Assembly (NCBI RefSeq): GCF_016772275.1 | Contig: NZ_CP065425.1 | Location: 2,882,653 to 2,946,652, forward strand | DNA: 64,000 bases | Source of the DNA: Heyndrickxia vini | Lineage (GTDB): Bacteria; Bacillota; Bacilli; Bacillales; Bacillaceae_C | Reading direction: 5' to 3' | Shown: piece by piece, positions 18,607-28,217 of the stretch | Numbering within the stretch: position 1 is the stretch's first letter | Layout of the letters: the number at the start of each line of letters is the position of its first letter | Program-made: the position numbers and the translations under genes | The notes under the pieces: model-generated | What the model was told of the DNA's origin: nothing | Databases searched by the model: none | What the model saw: the letters and a program-made list of their open reading frames with translations, nothing else

Positions 18607-19644
18607 TTATTCATTCGAAAATGGTATTCGAATATTAATATATGTACCTTCTTCTTCCATAGAACGTATTTGAAATACCCCACCTAACTCTTCACACCGT
18701 TCCCGCATGGTCTGTAACCCGTATGAAGTCATTAAGCTTCTTTCAACTTTAAATCCCTTGCCATTATCACTTATATACAGATGAAGGTTTTCCTTAATCC
18801 GCTCTAGCGTAATCCTCACCTTTGTTGCTTGAGAATGCCGTAAAATATTTGAAAGCGCCTCTTGGACAATGCGAAAAACATGCTCTTCAATCGCTTTAGA
18901 GAGATATTCAATATTCTCAAGACGGCATTCAATATCTAACTGTGTCCTTTCTTTTAGCTCTTTTACTAATTTATTTAAACCATCAATTAATGTATCACCC
19001 TTTAAATCAATCGGACGCAAGTGTAATAGCAATGCTCTCATTTCCCCTTGGGCCTTTGCAGAAATATCCGCCACTTGTTTAAGTAATTCTTCCGTTTGTA
19101 TTGGATTTTTCGATACAGTCCTCAAGGCAGCAGATGAAATCATCCCTAACGCGAATAACTGTTGGCTAACTGAGTCATGAAGGTCTCTTGCTAATCTTTG
19201 CCTTTCCTCCATCACTGCGGCCTGATGCGCTTGATTTGCTAAATCTGTTTTTTCATCTGCTAGTCTTTGAAGTGACCTAACTTGATCTTGAATGACAATA
19301 GCTAACTGATTCATTTCTTCAAAAATCAATCCTATTTCATCTTTTTCAATTTCTACTGCCCTTGCAGAATATTTCCCACTTCTCAAGATGGAAACAAAAG
19401 ATAGTAACTCATCAAGTCTTTTTAATACATTTCTGCCACTGCGGTAACCAAATTGAACACTTAAAATTAAAAAAACCATTAGCATTAAAAGAGTTAGCAT
19501 TAATATATTTTTTGTATTTAAAATTTGATCTCCATTCATATATAAATAAAATTGTAAAAATACAAAGTAAATTAATGATCCCATACATGTCATCATAATA
19601 AAATTTTTTATAAACCAAAATCTTACACTAGTCACCTTTCTCAA
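18607..19644 (-). CDS. liaS: LiaS-like sensor histidine kinase
   Basis: A 345-residue kinase with two N-terminal membrane segments (about 12-32 and 47-66) and almost no extracellular loop, the intramembrane-sensing layout of LiaS. A HAMP-like region (about 67-120) leads to HisKA_3 with His156 in RLARDLHDSVSQQ and an HATPase domain with DNGKGF. Start appears to be TTG 19644 with GGGAGGGG upstream. It is partnered with LiaR downstream and with its inhibitor LiaF upstream. Confidence 0.85.
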   Translation of the reverse strand: MRKVTSVRFWFIKNFIMMTCMGSLIYFVFLQFYLYMNGDQILNTKNILMLTLLMLMVFLILSVQFGYRSGRNVLKRLDELLSFVSILRSGKYSARAVEIEKDEIGLIFEEMNQLAIVIQDQVRSLQRLADEKTDLANQAHQAAVMEERQRLARDLHDSVSQQLFALGMISSAALRTVSKNPIQTEELLKQVADISAKAQGEMRALLLHLRPIDLKGDTLIDGLNKLVKELKERTQLDIECRLENIEYLSKAIEEHVFRIVQEALSNILRHSQATKVRITLERIKENLHLYISDNGKGFKVERSLMTSYGLQTMRERCEELGGVFQIRSMEEEGTYINIRIPFSNE

Positions 19645-19659
19645 AAAATCCCCTCCCTT

Positions 19660-20418
19660 CTATACTCTATCAATTCGAATATCGCCAATCCCCATTTCAA
19701 TTGTAATATCGATCTTTTTAATTGCTTCATGATAAGTAGGAGATTCATAATACAAATGGGGTTTCATATCCGTAGATTTCAAATCAAAAAGACGGATGTC
19801 CCCTACTTTTGTTTTCACTTCAATTTTAATAGGGATATCCTCAGGAACTAGCATTTTTACATCACCAATACGACTTTTAATCTTTATCGTGGTTTCTTCC
19901 TCGGGTATAAAAGCTTTATTAAAATCGAAATAAAAGTCTCCGATATTTGTATGTAAATCCATTGATTGTAATGGCCAATTTTGCTCATTAAAATGCATAT
20001 CATTAATCAGTGATTTTTTATACCTTTTCCCTTTTACCTTTTTCGTTTTCTCATCTTCACTATTTTGAGTTGAATTAAATTCGACAACAATTTGAGCCTT
20101 CCCTTTAAAAAACAACATATTTACCGCTAAATAAATAAAAAACACCGGCCAAAGCTTCCACCAATCCCCGTAAGTGAATGATATTATCTTTTGCTGATTT
20201 AACATCAATAGCGATCCATATATTGTAAAATACAGTGCGAATAAAATAGATATGGAGGATTTATTACGTATACATTTAATAAAATAAACGATTCCAGCAA
20301 GAACCAACAATATAGGAATAAACATGACAAAAAACTCTCTTATTTCCAAGGAAATGACACCCACATTAATTAAAAGAAGGGCAATTCCAATTACAAGCAA
20401 AACCACTGAAAACAACAT
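19660..20418 (-). CDS. liaF: LiaF-like membrane regulator
   Basis: A 252-residue protein with four closely spaced N-terminal transmembrane segments (to about residue 100) and a soluble C-terminal domain whose DLHTNIGDFYFDF and KSRIGDVKMLVP repeats are typical of LiaF/VraT. LiaF keeps LiaS inactive without stress. ATG 20418 has better spacing to GGCGGGG than ATG 20424. No liaI-liaH-like genes accompany the trio in this window, so its main targets lie elsewhere. Confidence 0.82.
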   Translation of the reverse strand: MLFSVVLLVIGIALLLINVGVISLEIREFFVMFIPILLVLAGIVYFIKCIRNKSSISILFALYFTIYGSLLMLNQQKIISFTYGDWWKLWPVFFIYLAVNMLFFKGKAQIVVEFNSTQNSEDEKTKKVKGKRYKKSLINDMHFNEQNWPLQSMDLHTNIGDFYFDFNKAFIPEEETTIKIKSRIGDVKMLVPEDIPIKIEVKTKVGDIRLFDLKSTDMKPHLYYESPTYHEAIKKIDITIEMGIGDIRIDRV

Positions 20419-20546
20419 TATCATTCCCCGCCTTTATAAACCTTCATTTAATACAATTCTAGGAAAATAATAAAATTCCTTTTATTTGATGATAATTATA
20501 CAAAACCAAATCGTTTTACATGAAGGTCCTCTCGCTTTACATTACG

Positions 20547-20572
20547 TCCGTCTTCAGACGGATTATTTTTTA
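20547..20572 (+). terminator. Plus-strand terminator or attenuator ahead of yhfA
   Basis: TCCGTCT/AGACGGA hairpin followed by TTATTTTTT, lying between divergent genes with no plus-strand gene before it. It may end a short leader or attenuate transcription into yhfA. The rest of the 294-bp gap shows nothing else definite. Confidence 0.55.
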
Positions 20573-20719
20573 ATATTTATCACTCATCTTTAATTTCCAC
20601 ATATTTTATTACATAGTTATTAGCCTATATTTTCAAAATTTTCGTTTGGATATCGCTCATCTGCCCAATGGAAAATGCAACCTTTTGACTAAGTTTCACT
20701 AATTAAGGAGGAGTTTTTT

Positions 20720-22114
20720 ATGTCAGTTGATCTTACAGCCATTCACTGGATCTATATCATTTTTATCGTATTAATTATCGGTTTAATGATTTTCCGCCGC
20801 GATACAACCATCATCTGTATTGCAGGAATTTTTATGATAGCTTTAACGGCAACCGGTTCAATTACTGCCTCTATTAGTAGTATTTTCACAAGTTTTATTT
20901 ATGCAATCACAGAGCTATTATCGATAATTTTAGTCATATCAATAATTGTTTCGATGAGTAAAAGTTTAATGGCTACTGGCATTAATGATGTAATGATATC
21001 TCCTTTTGCCAAACTTATTAAAACCCCTTCTTTAGCCTACTGGACAATTGGTATTGTCATGATGGTGATTTCCCTGTTTTTTTGGCCATCACCAGCTGTT
21101 GCATTAATGGGGGCGGTTTTACTTCCTGTAGCGATACGTGTAGGCTTACCTGCAATTGGGGCTGCAATTGCGATGAATTTATTCGGTCATGGCATCGCTT
21201 TATCTGGCGACTACATTATCCAAGGTGCACCGAAAATTGCCGCCGATGGAGCAAACATTCCAGTAAATGATGTGTTACAAGCAAGTATCCCTCTCGTTAT
21301 TACGATGGGGCTTGTTACAACGATAACTGCCTTTTATTTTCTAAAAAGGGAGATGAAAAATGGCAAGATAAAGCCAAGTAGTACAATGAACACTCCCCAG
21401 TTACCAGAGAAGAAAGAAATTACCCAACTTTCCACTTTTTCCAAACGACTCTTTGCATTATTGATTCCAATCTTTTTTATTCTTGATATCGTCGCAATGG
21501 TTGTCTTTCATCTTCAAGGGGGAGATGCAACTGCACTAGTTGGAGGCACTTCCATATTTATCTTATTACTTATTACCTTTGCAGGATATAAAAATAAAGC
21601 GCTTGAACAAACAACAAACTATTTAATAGAAGGATTGCAATTTGGATTTAAAGTATTTGGTCCAGTTATTCCTATAGCTGCATTTTTTTATCTCGGAGAT
21701 GCTGGATTCCAATCCATGATTGGTGATTATTTACCTAAGACTTCACAAGGAATTGTAAATGATTTAGGTGCATCTTTAGCAAACATTGTCCCTTTAACAA
21801 AAGAAGTTGGGGCGATTACCGCAAGTGGTGTAGGAATCATTACCGGTTTAGATGGGTCCGGTTTTTCGGGACTTTCACTTGTTGGATCGGTTGCTAAGTT
21901 ATTTTCACATGGGTTGGAGTCAGGTGTTGCCACCTTAACATCATTGGGTCAAATTATGGCAATATGGGTTGGGGGCGGAACACTCGTCCCATGGGCATTA
22001 ATTCCAGCCGCAGCAATTTGTGGTGTTGATCCATTTGAACTTGCGAGGAGAAATCTCTTACCTGTTACGATTGGGATTGTAGTAACGACAATTGTCGCTA
22101 TGTTTCTGCTTTAA
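20720..22114 (+). CDS. yhfA: YhfA-like membrane permease
   Basis: A 464-residue polytopic protein with about 11-12 transmembrane helices. It matches B. subtilis YhfA closely at the N-terminus (AIHWIYIIF, then FRRDTTIICIAGIF) and has conserved WPSPAVALMGAVLLP and NLFGHGIALSGDYIIQGAP segments. The fold is of the ion-transporter superfamily type, and the substrate is not established. It is followed 174 bp later by amidohydrolase yhaA, which suggests, without proof, uptake of an N-acyl amino acid or peptide hydrolysed by YhaA. ATG 20720 follows AAGGAGGAG. Confidence 0.82.
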   Translation: MSVDLTAIHWIYIIFIVLIIGLMIFRRDTTIICIAGIFMIALTATGSITASISSIFTSFIYAITELLSIILVISIIVSMSKSLMATGINDVMISPFAKLIKTPSLAYWTIGIVMMVISLFFWPSPAVALMGAVLLPVAIRVGLPAIGAAIAMNLFGHGIALSGDYIIQGAPKIAADGANIPVNDVLQASIPLVITMGLVTTITAFYFLKREMKNGKIKPSSTMNTPQLPEKKEITQLSTFSKRLFALLIPIFFILDIVAMVVFHLQGGDATALVGGTSIFILLLITFAGYKNKALEQTTNYLIEGLQFGFKVFGPVIPIAAFFYLGDAGFQSMIGDYLPKTSQGIVNDLGASLANIVPLTKEVGAITASGVGIITGLDGSGFSGLSLVGSVAKLFSHGLESGVATLTSLGQIMAIWVGGGTLVPWALIPAAAICGVDPFELARRNLLPVTIGIVVTTIVAMFLL

Positions 22115-22287
22115 TATTTCACTATCAAAACTTATATACTAGTAATTGTATGGGAGGATACAAAATTTGTATTCTCTCATTCTTTTGTAAACTATGGATA
22201 TTCATTTTTCACACAGTTTTGCCTATTTAAATGTTATAATAATAGCAAGATTTTGATTTTTTATAAAAAGGAGATGCGTAACTAACA

Positions 22288-23484
22288 ATGACGATTCAAA
22301 CTTTATCTCAAAAACTAGAACAATCATTTGATGAAATGGTAAGTATTCGAAGATATTTACATCAGCACCCGGAATTATCCTTTCAAGAGGTTCAAACCGC
22401 TAAATATATTGCTGATTTCTACAAAGACTTAGGAATTGAAGTAAAAGAAAATGTTGGTGGAAATGGTGTTGTTGCAAGAATTAAAGGAAAGTTACCGGGA
22501 AAAACAGTGGCACTGCGAGCAGATTTTGATGCATTGCCAATTAATGAAGAAACAGATGTACCATATAAATCCAAAGTACCTGGAGTGATGCATGCTTGCG
22601 GGCATGATGGTCATACCGCAACACTGCTCGTTCTTGCCAAAACCTTAAATGAAATGAAGGAAGAATTATCAGGTGAATATGTAATGATTCATCAACACGC
22701 AGAGGAATATGCGCCTGGTGGAGCTATTTCGATGATACAGGATGGTTGCCTAGAAGGTGTTGATGTCATATTCGGCACCCACTTATGGTCCCCTATCGAG
22801 TGCGGCACGATTTCATATCGAAAAGGACCGATTATGGCTGCAGCTGATCGTTTTGAAATCAAAATCCAAGGGTATGGAGGACATGGTGCCCAACCACATA
22901 AAACAAAAGATGCGGTGGTCATTGCTTCTCAATTAGTGATGAACCTGCAACAAATTGTTAGCAGGCGCGTCGACCCCATTGATTCCGCTGTCGTATCTGT
23001 AGGATCGTTCGTTGCCGAGAACGCCTTCAATGTGATTGCGGATTCTGCAAAATTATCTGGTACAGTTAGGACCTTTAATGAAAAAGTACGTGATTTCATC
23101 GAAGAAGAAATTGAACGTATCGTTAGAGGAACATGCTTAGCAGCTGGTTGTGAATTTGAGTATGAATATCATCGCGGATATCCAGCAGTTGTCAATCATG
23201 AAGAGGAAACAGACTTTTTGGTAGCTTCTATAAATCAGGTCCCCGATGTTCTACATACTGAAATTGCTGCACCTGAAATGGGCGGAGAGGATTTTGCCTA
23301 TTATTTGCAACATGTAAAAGGTACGTTTTTCTTTACTGGTGCCAAGCCTGATGATGTAGAAATTCCTTATCCACATCATCACCCGAAATTTGAAATTAAT
23401 GAAAAGGCATTACTCATTGCCGCAAAAACATTAGGTACCGCAGCGTTAAACTATCAAACTAACCAAAAGACCGTAGAAGTATAA
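22288..23484 (+). CDS. yhaA: M20-family amidohydrolase YhaA
   Basis: A 398-residue metallopeptidase/aminoacylase. Metal-site MHACGHDGHTA (101-111; Cys104, His106), catalytic HAEEYAPGGA (Glu139/140), and a dimerisation insert from about 180 to 295 are present, with HHHP near the C-terminus supplying another ligand. The family (HipO/YxeP/AmaA) hydrolyses N-acyl amino acids. YhaA adjoins ecsC and yhfA as in B. subtilis. The AAAGGAG site is about 14 bases from ATG 22288, longer than usual, with a three-codon ATG-CGT-AAC-stop in between. Confidence 0.88.
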   Translation: MTIQTLSQKLEQSFDEMVSIRRYLHQHPELSFQEVQTAKYIADFYKDLGIEVKENVGGNGVVARIKGKLPGKTVALRADFDALPINEETDVPYKSKVPGVMHACGHDGHTATLLVLAKTLNEMKEELSGEYVMIHQHAEEYAPGGAISMIQDGCLEGVDVIFGTHLWSPIECGTISYRKGPIMAAADRFEIKIQGYGGHGAQPHKTKDAVVIASQLVMNLQQIVSRRVDPIDSAVVSVGSFVAENAFNVIADSAKLSGTVRTFNEKVRDFIEEEIERIVRGTCLAAGCEFEYEYHRGYPAVVNHEEETDFLVASINQVPDVLHTEIAAPEMGGEDFAYYLQHVKGTFFFTGAKPDDVEIPYPHHHPKFEINEKALLIAAKTLGTAALNYQTNQKTVEV

Positions 23485-23491
23485 AATGATG

Positions 23492-23516
23492 ATCCCACTT
23501 GATTATCAAGTGGGAT
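23492..23516. terminator. Bidirectional terminator between yhaA and ecsC
   Basis: ATCCCACTTGA / TCAAGTGGGAT perfect stem; it overlaps the last codons of ecsC. Confidence 0.75.
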
Positions 23517-24240
23517 TCTCTGTTTGGATACGTTTTTGATTCAACCAACGAATGCGGTATGCATTTTTTACCGTTTCACCTAACTGATCCAGCAAATTAT
23601 AGTTCGCATAGGCACCTATAACTGCCCCTATACCTGGGACAAGCTGAAGCATTTTCACAAAATCAATAAAATCACGATATTCCTGCTGTAATATTCTCCA
23701 ATCAACATCCTCTAAATCGTTTTTCACCTGATCCCAATTCTCAATCGTTTGTAAAACAAGCTTTCGGTGATCATCACTAGAAAAGGCTAATTGGAATACA
23801 TATAAAATAAACAAACGCTCATCATATTTCTTTACATCATATCCATAAAGTGAAGCAGCCTCAAATAAAAATTTCATTTTTATCGAAAGCAGCAAAGGAA
23901 AATCTGCTAATCCTAGTAAAATCCCCCCCGCTCCTGTTCCTGCACCTTCTACAGCTGCAACCTTTCGAAATTTATTTAAACTTTCCTCTATTAATTTTTC
24001 CTTTTCCTCTAAAGAGAAATTGGTGGTGTCCTTCTCTTTTGTTAAATATTCTGAGCCAAAAAGCGTAGCTTGCACCATTTTCTTAATACTTTCAGTTATT
24101 ACTTGGTGTGCTTTTTCTGGAATGATATTATTTACTTTTCCTTGTGCCCTCTTCGTTAATCGATTGACGATCCCCGATTTTCTCATTAATTTACGTTTCC
24201 AGTAATCTACATCACTTTTTATTTGTTGTTCACTTGTCAT
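23506..24240 (-). CDS. ecsC: EcsC family protein
   Basis: A 244-residue protein of the EcsC family, with Gly-rich hydrophobic segments at about 95-120 (GAGTGAGGILLGLADFPLLL) and 195-215 (LVPGIGAVIGAYANYN). Third gene of ecsABC. Its molecular role is not established; it is dispensable for the transporter in B. subtilis. ATG 24240 follows AGGAG. The gene order and 55-bp gap to ecsB match B. subtilis. Confidence 0.9.
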   Translation of the reverse strand: MTSEQQIKSDVDYWKRKLMRKSGIVNRLTKRAQGKVNNIIPEKAHQVITESIKKMVQATLFGSEYLTKEKDTTNFSLEEKEKLIEESLNKFRKVAAVEGAGTGAGGILLGLADFPLLLSIKMKFLFEAASLYGYDVKKYDERLFILYVFQLAFSSDDHRKLVLQTIENWDQVKNDLEDVDWRILQQEYRDFIDFVKMLQLVPGIGAVIGAYANYNLLDQLGETVKNAYRIRWLNQKRIQTENPT

Positions 24241-24295
24241 TTGTGTGCTCCTTATTTCTCATTTTTATATACTACGATTTTAAGGAGGGGAAGTT

Positions 24296-25522
24296 TCACA
24301 TACTCCGACTCATTTTCCGAAGCCTAATTGGAACATATGATTTTGCAAAAATGACAGAAAACAGGATACCAACCAAACATACAATTAGCCCGTTTAGCCA
24401 TGATTGACTAAAAAGAACGATGACTCCGAAAAAGAGAGACTGAATGAAAATAGAAATTGTTAAAATGGTTAAAAATGATTTTTCCTTTAATGTTCGATCT
24501 ACCGGGTAAAGATACTGCCAAATTTTCAATTCATGATAATTCACCATAGGTATTAGCTGAAAGCCTGTTAAGTAAAGAAATAAAATCGATATTCCAATCG
24601 ACAAATAGATTTGGTTACTAAAATATAGTAGTATCCCACCAATGATGGATAATCTCATGTATAATCCAAAGAATTCACTTGAACGAATCAACGTTCTGGC
24701 AAATAGAAATGTGTATGTGTTTTTCTGATTGTATGGAATAAATTGGAATATCCCATCTAACCATTTTCTTCGTTTAATCTGACCTTTTAGTTTCGGAACA
24801 TCTGTAAATAGATTTGCAAACCGATAAAATGTACTTAATCTTTTATGTTCCTTATCAATTAATACATCCCATTTTAAAGTTTTCCCTTTTACTGACTGAT
24901 GATAAAAAACAAATAATGCTAAATAAAGAATAATAAACAATCCATAAATCCACGGATTCGCTCTTTCGATAATAAAATAAATAAAGCAAATATTTAATAC
25001 GAAACGAATCAACCAATCAATAATGGCTGCTCTTTGATCCTGAATTTTCAACATATCCCATTGTAAGTAGAGGTTCCATACCTTCAATATAAATAGAACA
25101 ATAAGGATATAAAGAAAAGATTGAAATCCATTACCGCTTGCTTGTACATACATAGGCATACAGACAGCGAGTAGCATAAGTAATAGATAGGCTTGTATGA
25201 CAAAACTAAATAAAATTGATTTGCGGAAATAAGACGTCATTTTCATTTCTATCGGCAATAAGTATACTTTATCTGCTTCTTTTAATAACGTATAAATAGG
25301 ACTCATCGTTAGGAAAAGGCCAAGCAAGATCCCCATAACTACACCGATAGGAAAATTCTCATCCAATGTTTTTACCCATCCGTTATAATAATAGGCACCC
25401 GCACCTAAAGCAAAAATAGCTACAAACAATAAATGATCATTAAATATATATTTTAAATACTTTCTTAACTCATGAATATATAGTTGGACTCGTTCTTTCC
25501 ATAAACCCTCAATCTGTTTCAT
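24296..25522 (-). CDS. ecsB: ABC transporter permease EcsB
   Basis: A 408-residue membrane protein with paired helices at about 25-70, 105-165, 180-215 and 290-395, typical of EcsB. It forms the channel partner of EcsA. In Bacillus, loss of EcsAB impairs regulated intramembrane proteolysis by RasP, secretion and competence. Its ATG overlaps the ecsA coding end by 14 bp, so translation is probably coupled. Confidence 0.92.
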   Translation of the reverse strand: MKQIEGLWKERVQLYIHELRKYLKYIFNDHLLFVAIFALGAGAYYYNGWVKTLDENFPIGVVMGILLGLFLTMSPIYTLLKEADKVYLLPIEMKMTSYFRKSILFSFVIQAYLLLMLLAVCMPMYVQASGNGFQSFLYILIVLFILKVWNLYLQWDMLKIQDQRAAIIDWLIRFVLNICFIYFIIERANPWIYGLFIILYLALFVFYHQSVKGKTLKWDVLIDKEHKRLSTFYRFANLFTDVPKLKGQIKRRKWLDGIFQFIPYNQKNTYTFLFARTLIRSSEFFGLYMRLSIIGGILLYFSNQIYLSIGISILFLYLTGFQLIPMVNYHELKIWQYLYPVDRTLKEKSFLTILTISIFIQSLFFGVIVLFSQSWLNGLIVCLVGILFSVIFAKSYVPIRLRKMSRSM

Positions 25523-26255
25523 CGTTATCTTCCTTCGTTAACTGAATATAAATATCATCTAATGTAGCACCAGGCATATTAAATTCATCTTGAAGTTCTT
25601 TCAACGTTCCTTTTGCTCGAATATGTCCATTATGTAAAATAATAAAACCATCACAGTATCTTTCAGCTGTAGCAAGAATATGGGTAGAGATTAGAATCCC
25701 CGCCCCATTCTCTTTCATCTTCTTCATTAAATCCAATAAGGATTGAATTCCTAAGGGATCTAAACCGACAAATGGTTCATCTATAATATACAAATCAGGT
25801 TCCACTAAAAAAGCGGACATAATCATTACTTTTTGTTTCATCCCTTTTGAAAAATGGGCAGGAAACCAACTTAGTTTTTTTTCTAAACGAAACTCCTTTA
25901 ACAATGGAGTAATCCTTGTTTGAAATGTTTCTTGATTTATTCCGTATGCCATTGCAGTGAGCTTCAGGTGCTCGTCCAATGTTAACTCATCATAAAGAAT
26001 TGGGGATTCAGGGATATAAGAAAATTGTTTTCTATACTCATCAGGACCTTTTTTAAGTTCAAGATCATTGATATGAATCTTACCTTTTTTTGGTTCCATC
26101 AATCCAATAATATGCTTGATTGTAGTGCTTTTTCCGGCCCCATTTAAGCCAATTAAACCAATCATTTGATTTTTTTCAATCGTAAATGAAACATCTTTTA
26201 AGACAGGTTTTTTAGTATAACCACCAGTTAGATTTTGTACCTCTAGTAACGACAT
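25509..26255 (-). CDS. ecsA: ABC transporter ATPase EcsA
   Basis: A 248-residue ATPase. Walker A GLNGAGKST (36-44), signature FSKGMKQKV, Walker B LYIIDEP, and the His switch in STHILA are intact. The sequence follows B. subtilis EcsA closely from the first residues (MSLL, then LTGGYT). ATG 26255 follows AAAGGA; a longer frame upstream adds residues not seen in the family. First gene of ecsABC, divergent from hit. Confidence 0.94.
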   Translation of the reverse strand: MSLLEVQNLTGGYTKKPVLKDVSFTIEKNQMIGLIGLNGAGKSTTIKHIIGLMEPKKGKIHINDLELKKGPDEYRKQFSYIPESPILYDELTLDEHLKLTAMAYGINQETFQTRITPLLKEFRLEKKLSWFPAHFSKGMKQKVMIMSAFLVEPDLYIIDEPFVGLDPLGIQSLLDLMKKMKENGAGILISTHILATAERYCDGFIILHNGHIRAKGTLKELQDEFNMPGATLDDIYIQLTKEDNDETD

Positions 26256-26344
26256 ATCTATACGTCCTTTCCTTTTCTCAATATTCGTAGTCCACATCAT
26301 AAAAAACGTAAAAATTCATGAATACTATTTTCTATATTGTACAT

Positions 26345-26695
26345 GATAATAAGCGAAGGGGTTAACAAACGCAATTAATCGGGGTGGTTATTAAAGACCA
26401 AAACCGTAAAAGCGAATAGGGCAGGTCTAGGATATGGCAACAACGTTACAAATACACTTATCATAAATGAGGTGTTTGTCGAAGATCACTTACTGTTTTA
26501 AACGTTGAATAAATGTTAAAACAATAAGGGGATGATCGCGTTGAACAAAGGTCATTTACTCCGTTAAATTTGAAATAACACTCTTATCATAAATGAGGTG
26601 TTTATCAAAGGCAGACCATTGATTTTATAAACCCTTAATGTGTACCCCCTTCAATTGGGACGGGATTTCATCGGAATTCCCCGTCCCTTTTCTTT
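26345..26695 (+). ncRNA. Candidate noncoding transcript in the hit-ecsA gap
   Basis: This 500-bp divergent gap has no convincing open frame. It holds two diverged copies of a unit (about 26455-26545 and 26580-26640) sharing TTATCATAAATGAGGTGTTT with an internal CAC/GTG hairpin. It ends in a strong plus-strand terminator, GGGACGGG/CCCGTCCC followed by TTTTCTTTT (about 26659-26696). No plus-strand protein gene precedes that terminator, so a small RNA is suspected. A convincing promoter was not found; GATAAT at 26345 is only a weak -10. Confidence 0.4.
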
Positions 26696-26797
26696 TATCT
26701 GTCCAGCACGAGAAGCAGACCAAAGCGCTTATGCTTTTCTTGTTCCATTATTAGCCATTATAAGATATACTAAATAAAAATTGAAAGGTGGGATAGT

Positions 26798-27220
26798 ATG
26801 AGTGATTGTATTTTCTGTAAAATTATAAATGGTGAAATTCCATCCGCAAAAGTATTTGAAAATGAACATGTCCTTGCTTTTCTTGATATTAGTCAAGTAA
26901 CAAAGGGTCATACATTAATCATTCCAAAGATACATAAAGAAAACGTTTTTGAATTGACTCCAGAAATCGCCAAGAATATTTTTGAAGTGGCTCCTACGAT
27001 TGCAAATGCCTTAAAAGCTGAATTTAATCCGATAGGTATGAATCTTGTCAATAATAATGGTGAACATGCTGGCCAATCCGTCTTTCACTTTCATTTACAC
27101 CTAATCCCACGTTATGGAAAAGGTGATGGCTTTGGTGCCGTTTGGAAAAATAATCAAAGTGAATACACACAAGATGATTATAAAAAAATCGCAGAAGCAA
27201 TATCCAAAAATATTCAATAA
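26798..27220 (+). CDS. hit: HIT family hydrolase Hit
   Basis: A 140-residue histidine-triad protein with the catalytic HFHLH motif at 97-101 and an N-terminal CIFC zinc pair (Cys4, Cys7). HIT proteins hydrolyse nucleotidyl phosphates such as adenosine phosphoramidates or dinucleoside polyphosphates. Divergent from ecsA, as in B. subtilis. ATG 26798 follows AAAGGTGGG. Confidence 0.94.
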   Translation: MSDCIFCKIINGEIPSAKVFENEHVLAFLDISQVTKGHTLIIPKIHKENVFELTPEIAKNIFEVAPTIANALKAEFNPIGMNLVNNNGEHAGQSVFHFHLHLIPRYGKGDGFGAVWKNNQSEYTQDDYKKIAEAISKNIQ

Positions 27221-27231
27221 ATGTTTAAGAT

Positions 27232-27258
27232 AATCCTGCTATTTAGGCAGGATTTTTT
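27232..27258. terminator. Terminator of hit
   Basis: AATCCTGC / GCAGGATT stem followed by T6. Confidence 0.8.
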
Positions 27259-27469
27259 ATGTCATTATTAACAATATAACAAATAATAATAAAGAGATAA
27301 TCCCACCACTGCCTAAAAACACAATCCTCTGTTTTAAAATTTTTTTAGGCGGATAGACCCCCGGTCTTTGGTAATTTAAAACATTATAAATTGATCCTAT
27401 CAAAAAGAAAATACATATAAGGAGGAGGCAAAAAATGATTCCACTCAATATCCACACCTCTTTCTCCAT
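27257..27469 (-). CDS. Small two-helix membrane protein, unknown
   Basis: I do not recognise this gene. The frame encodes about 70 residues with two transmembrane segments (about 8-30 and 59-69) joined by a basic loop containing YQRPGVYPPKK. The start is uncertain: ATG 27469 lacks a good ribosome-binding site, whereas TTG 27448 follows AGAGGTG by six bases and gives 63 residues starting at the first helix. It converges on hit and is divergent from yhaH. Confidence 0.5.
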   Translation of the reverse strand: MEKEVWILSGIIFCLLLICIFFLIGSIYNVLNYQRPGVYPPKKILKQRIVFLGSGGIISLLLFVILLIMT

Positions 27470-27729
27470 TTGGATTGAACAATTCCCTCGTTGATTCATT
27501 ATATTTTTAAAATACTTCACACGATAAAAATATGCAAAATAAGCGAACTTCATGATTCTTAATTCCAATAAAATGTTAATAAAGTAGTTAATTTCAGTGC
27601 ATTTTTTTAAAAATTGTACTATAATTTAAATATTCATGCAGGATTTTGCAAATTATTGTAGAAAAATAGATTATGGGGTATGCAAAAAATTCTTAATAAT
27701 CACTTTATATTATAAAATGGGGTGTGGTC

Positions 27730-28098
27730 ATGAACAAAAAAATGTTTGCTTACGGGATAATAGTAGGAGGAATTGCCGGTACTCTTTCAGCCTTATTAAC
27801 AACTCCTACATCAGGTAAAGAATTAAGAAAACAACTATCCGATTCAAAAAACGATTGGATGTCATCTGCAAAAGATATAACAAAAAATGTACATGAGCTA
27901 AAAAACTCAATCCATGTATTATCATCGGAAGGTAAAGATATCGCAATCAAATTCGTCTCCGATATTAAATCCGCGATTTCCGATTGGCAAAATAATATTG
28001 AAGAAAATAAAGAAAGTATTTTTCATGAAGTACAAGCATTGAAAGATTCAATTGAGGAATTAGAGTCAAAAATCCAAGAACGGCCAAGCTCCCGCTAA
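27730..28098 (+). CDS. yhaH: YhaH, YtxH-domain protein
   Basis: A 122-residue protein. The N-terminal YtxH-type segment FAYGIIVGGIAGTLSALLTTPTSGKELR (in part a membrane helix, about 5-22) is followed by a long helical, coiled-coil-prone tail. B. subtilis YhaH has the same architecture and the same neighbours (scoC, yhaI). YtxH proteins are linked to general stress; the molecular function is unknown. ATG 27730 follows GGGGTGTGG. Confidence 0.85.
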   Translation: MNKKMFAYGIIVGGIAGTLSALLTTPTSGKELRKQLSDSKNDWMSSAKDITKNVHELKNSIHVLSSEGKDIAIKFVSDIKSAISDWQNNIEENKESIFHEVQALKDSIEELESKIQERPSSR

Positions 28099-28217
28099 TT
28101 CCAAAGTGAACTTTTCCGAGACAAAATTTTTGTCTAAAAATTTTGTTAATTTACATCTTTATTAATCTTTATTTTATTGGCATAATAAATATATATATAT
28201 ATAAAGTGGGTGAAGTA

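Noticed and set aside
20720-22114. Gluconate (GntP) permease
   Set aside because: The sequence matches YhfA specifically; gluconate transport cannot be inferred from the fold alone.
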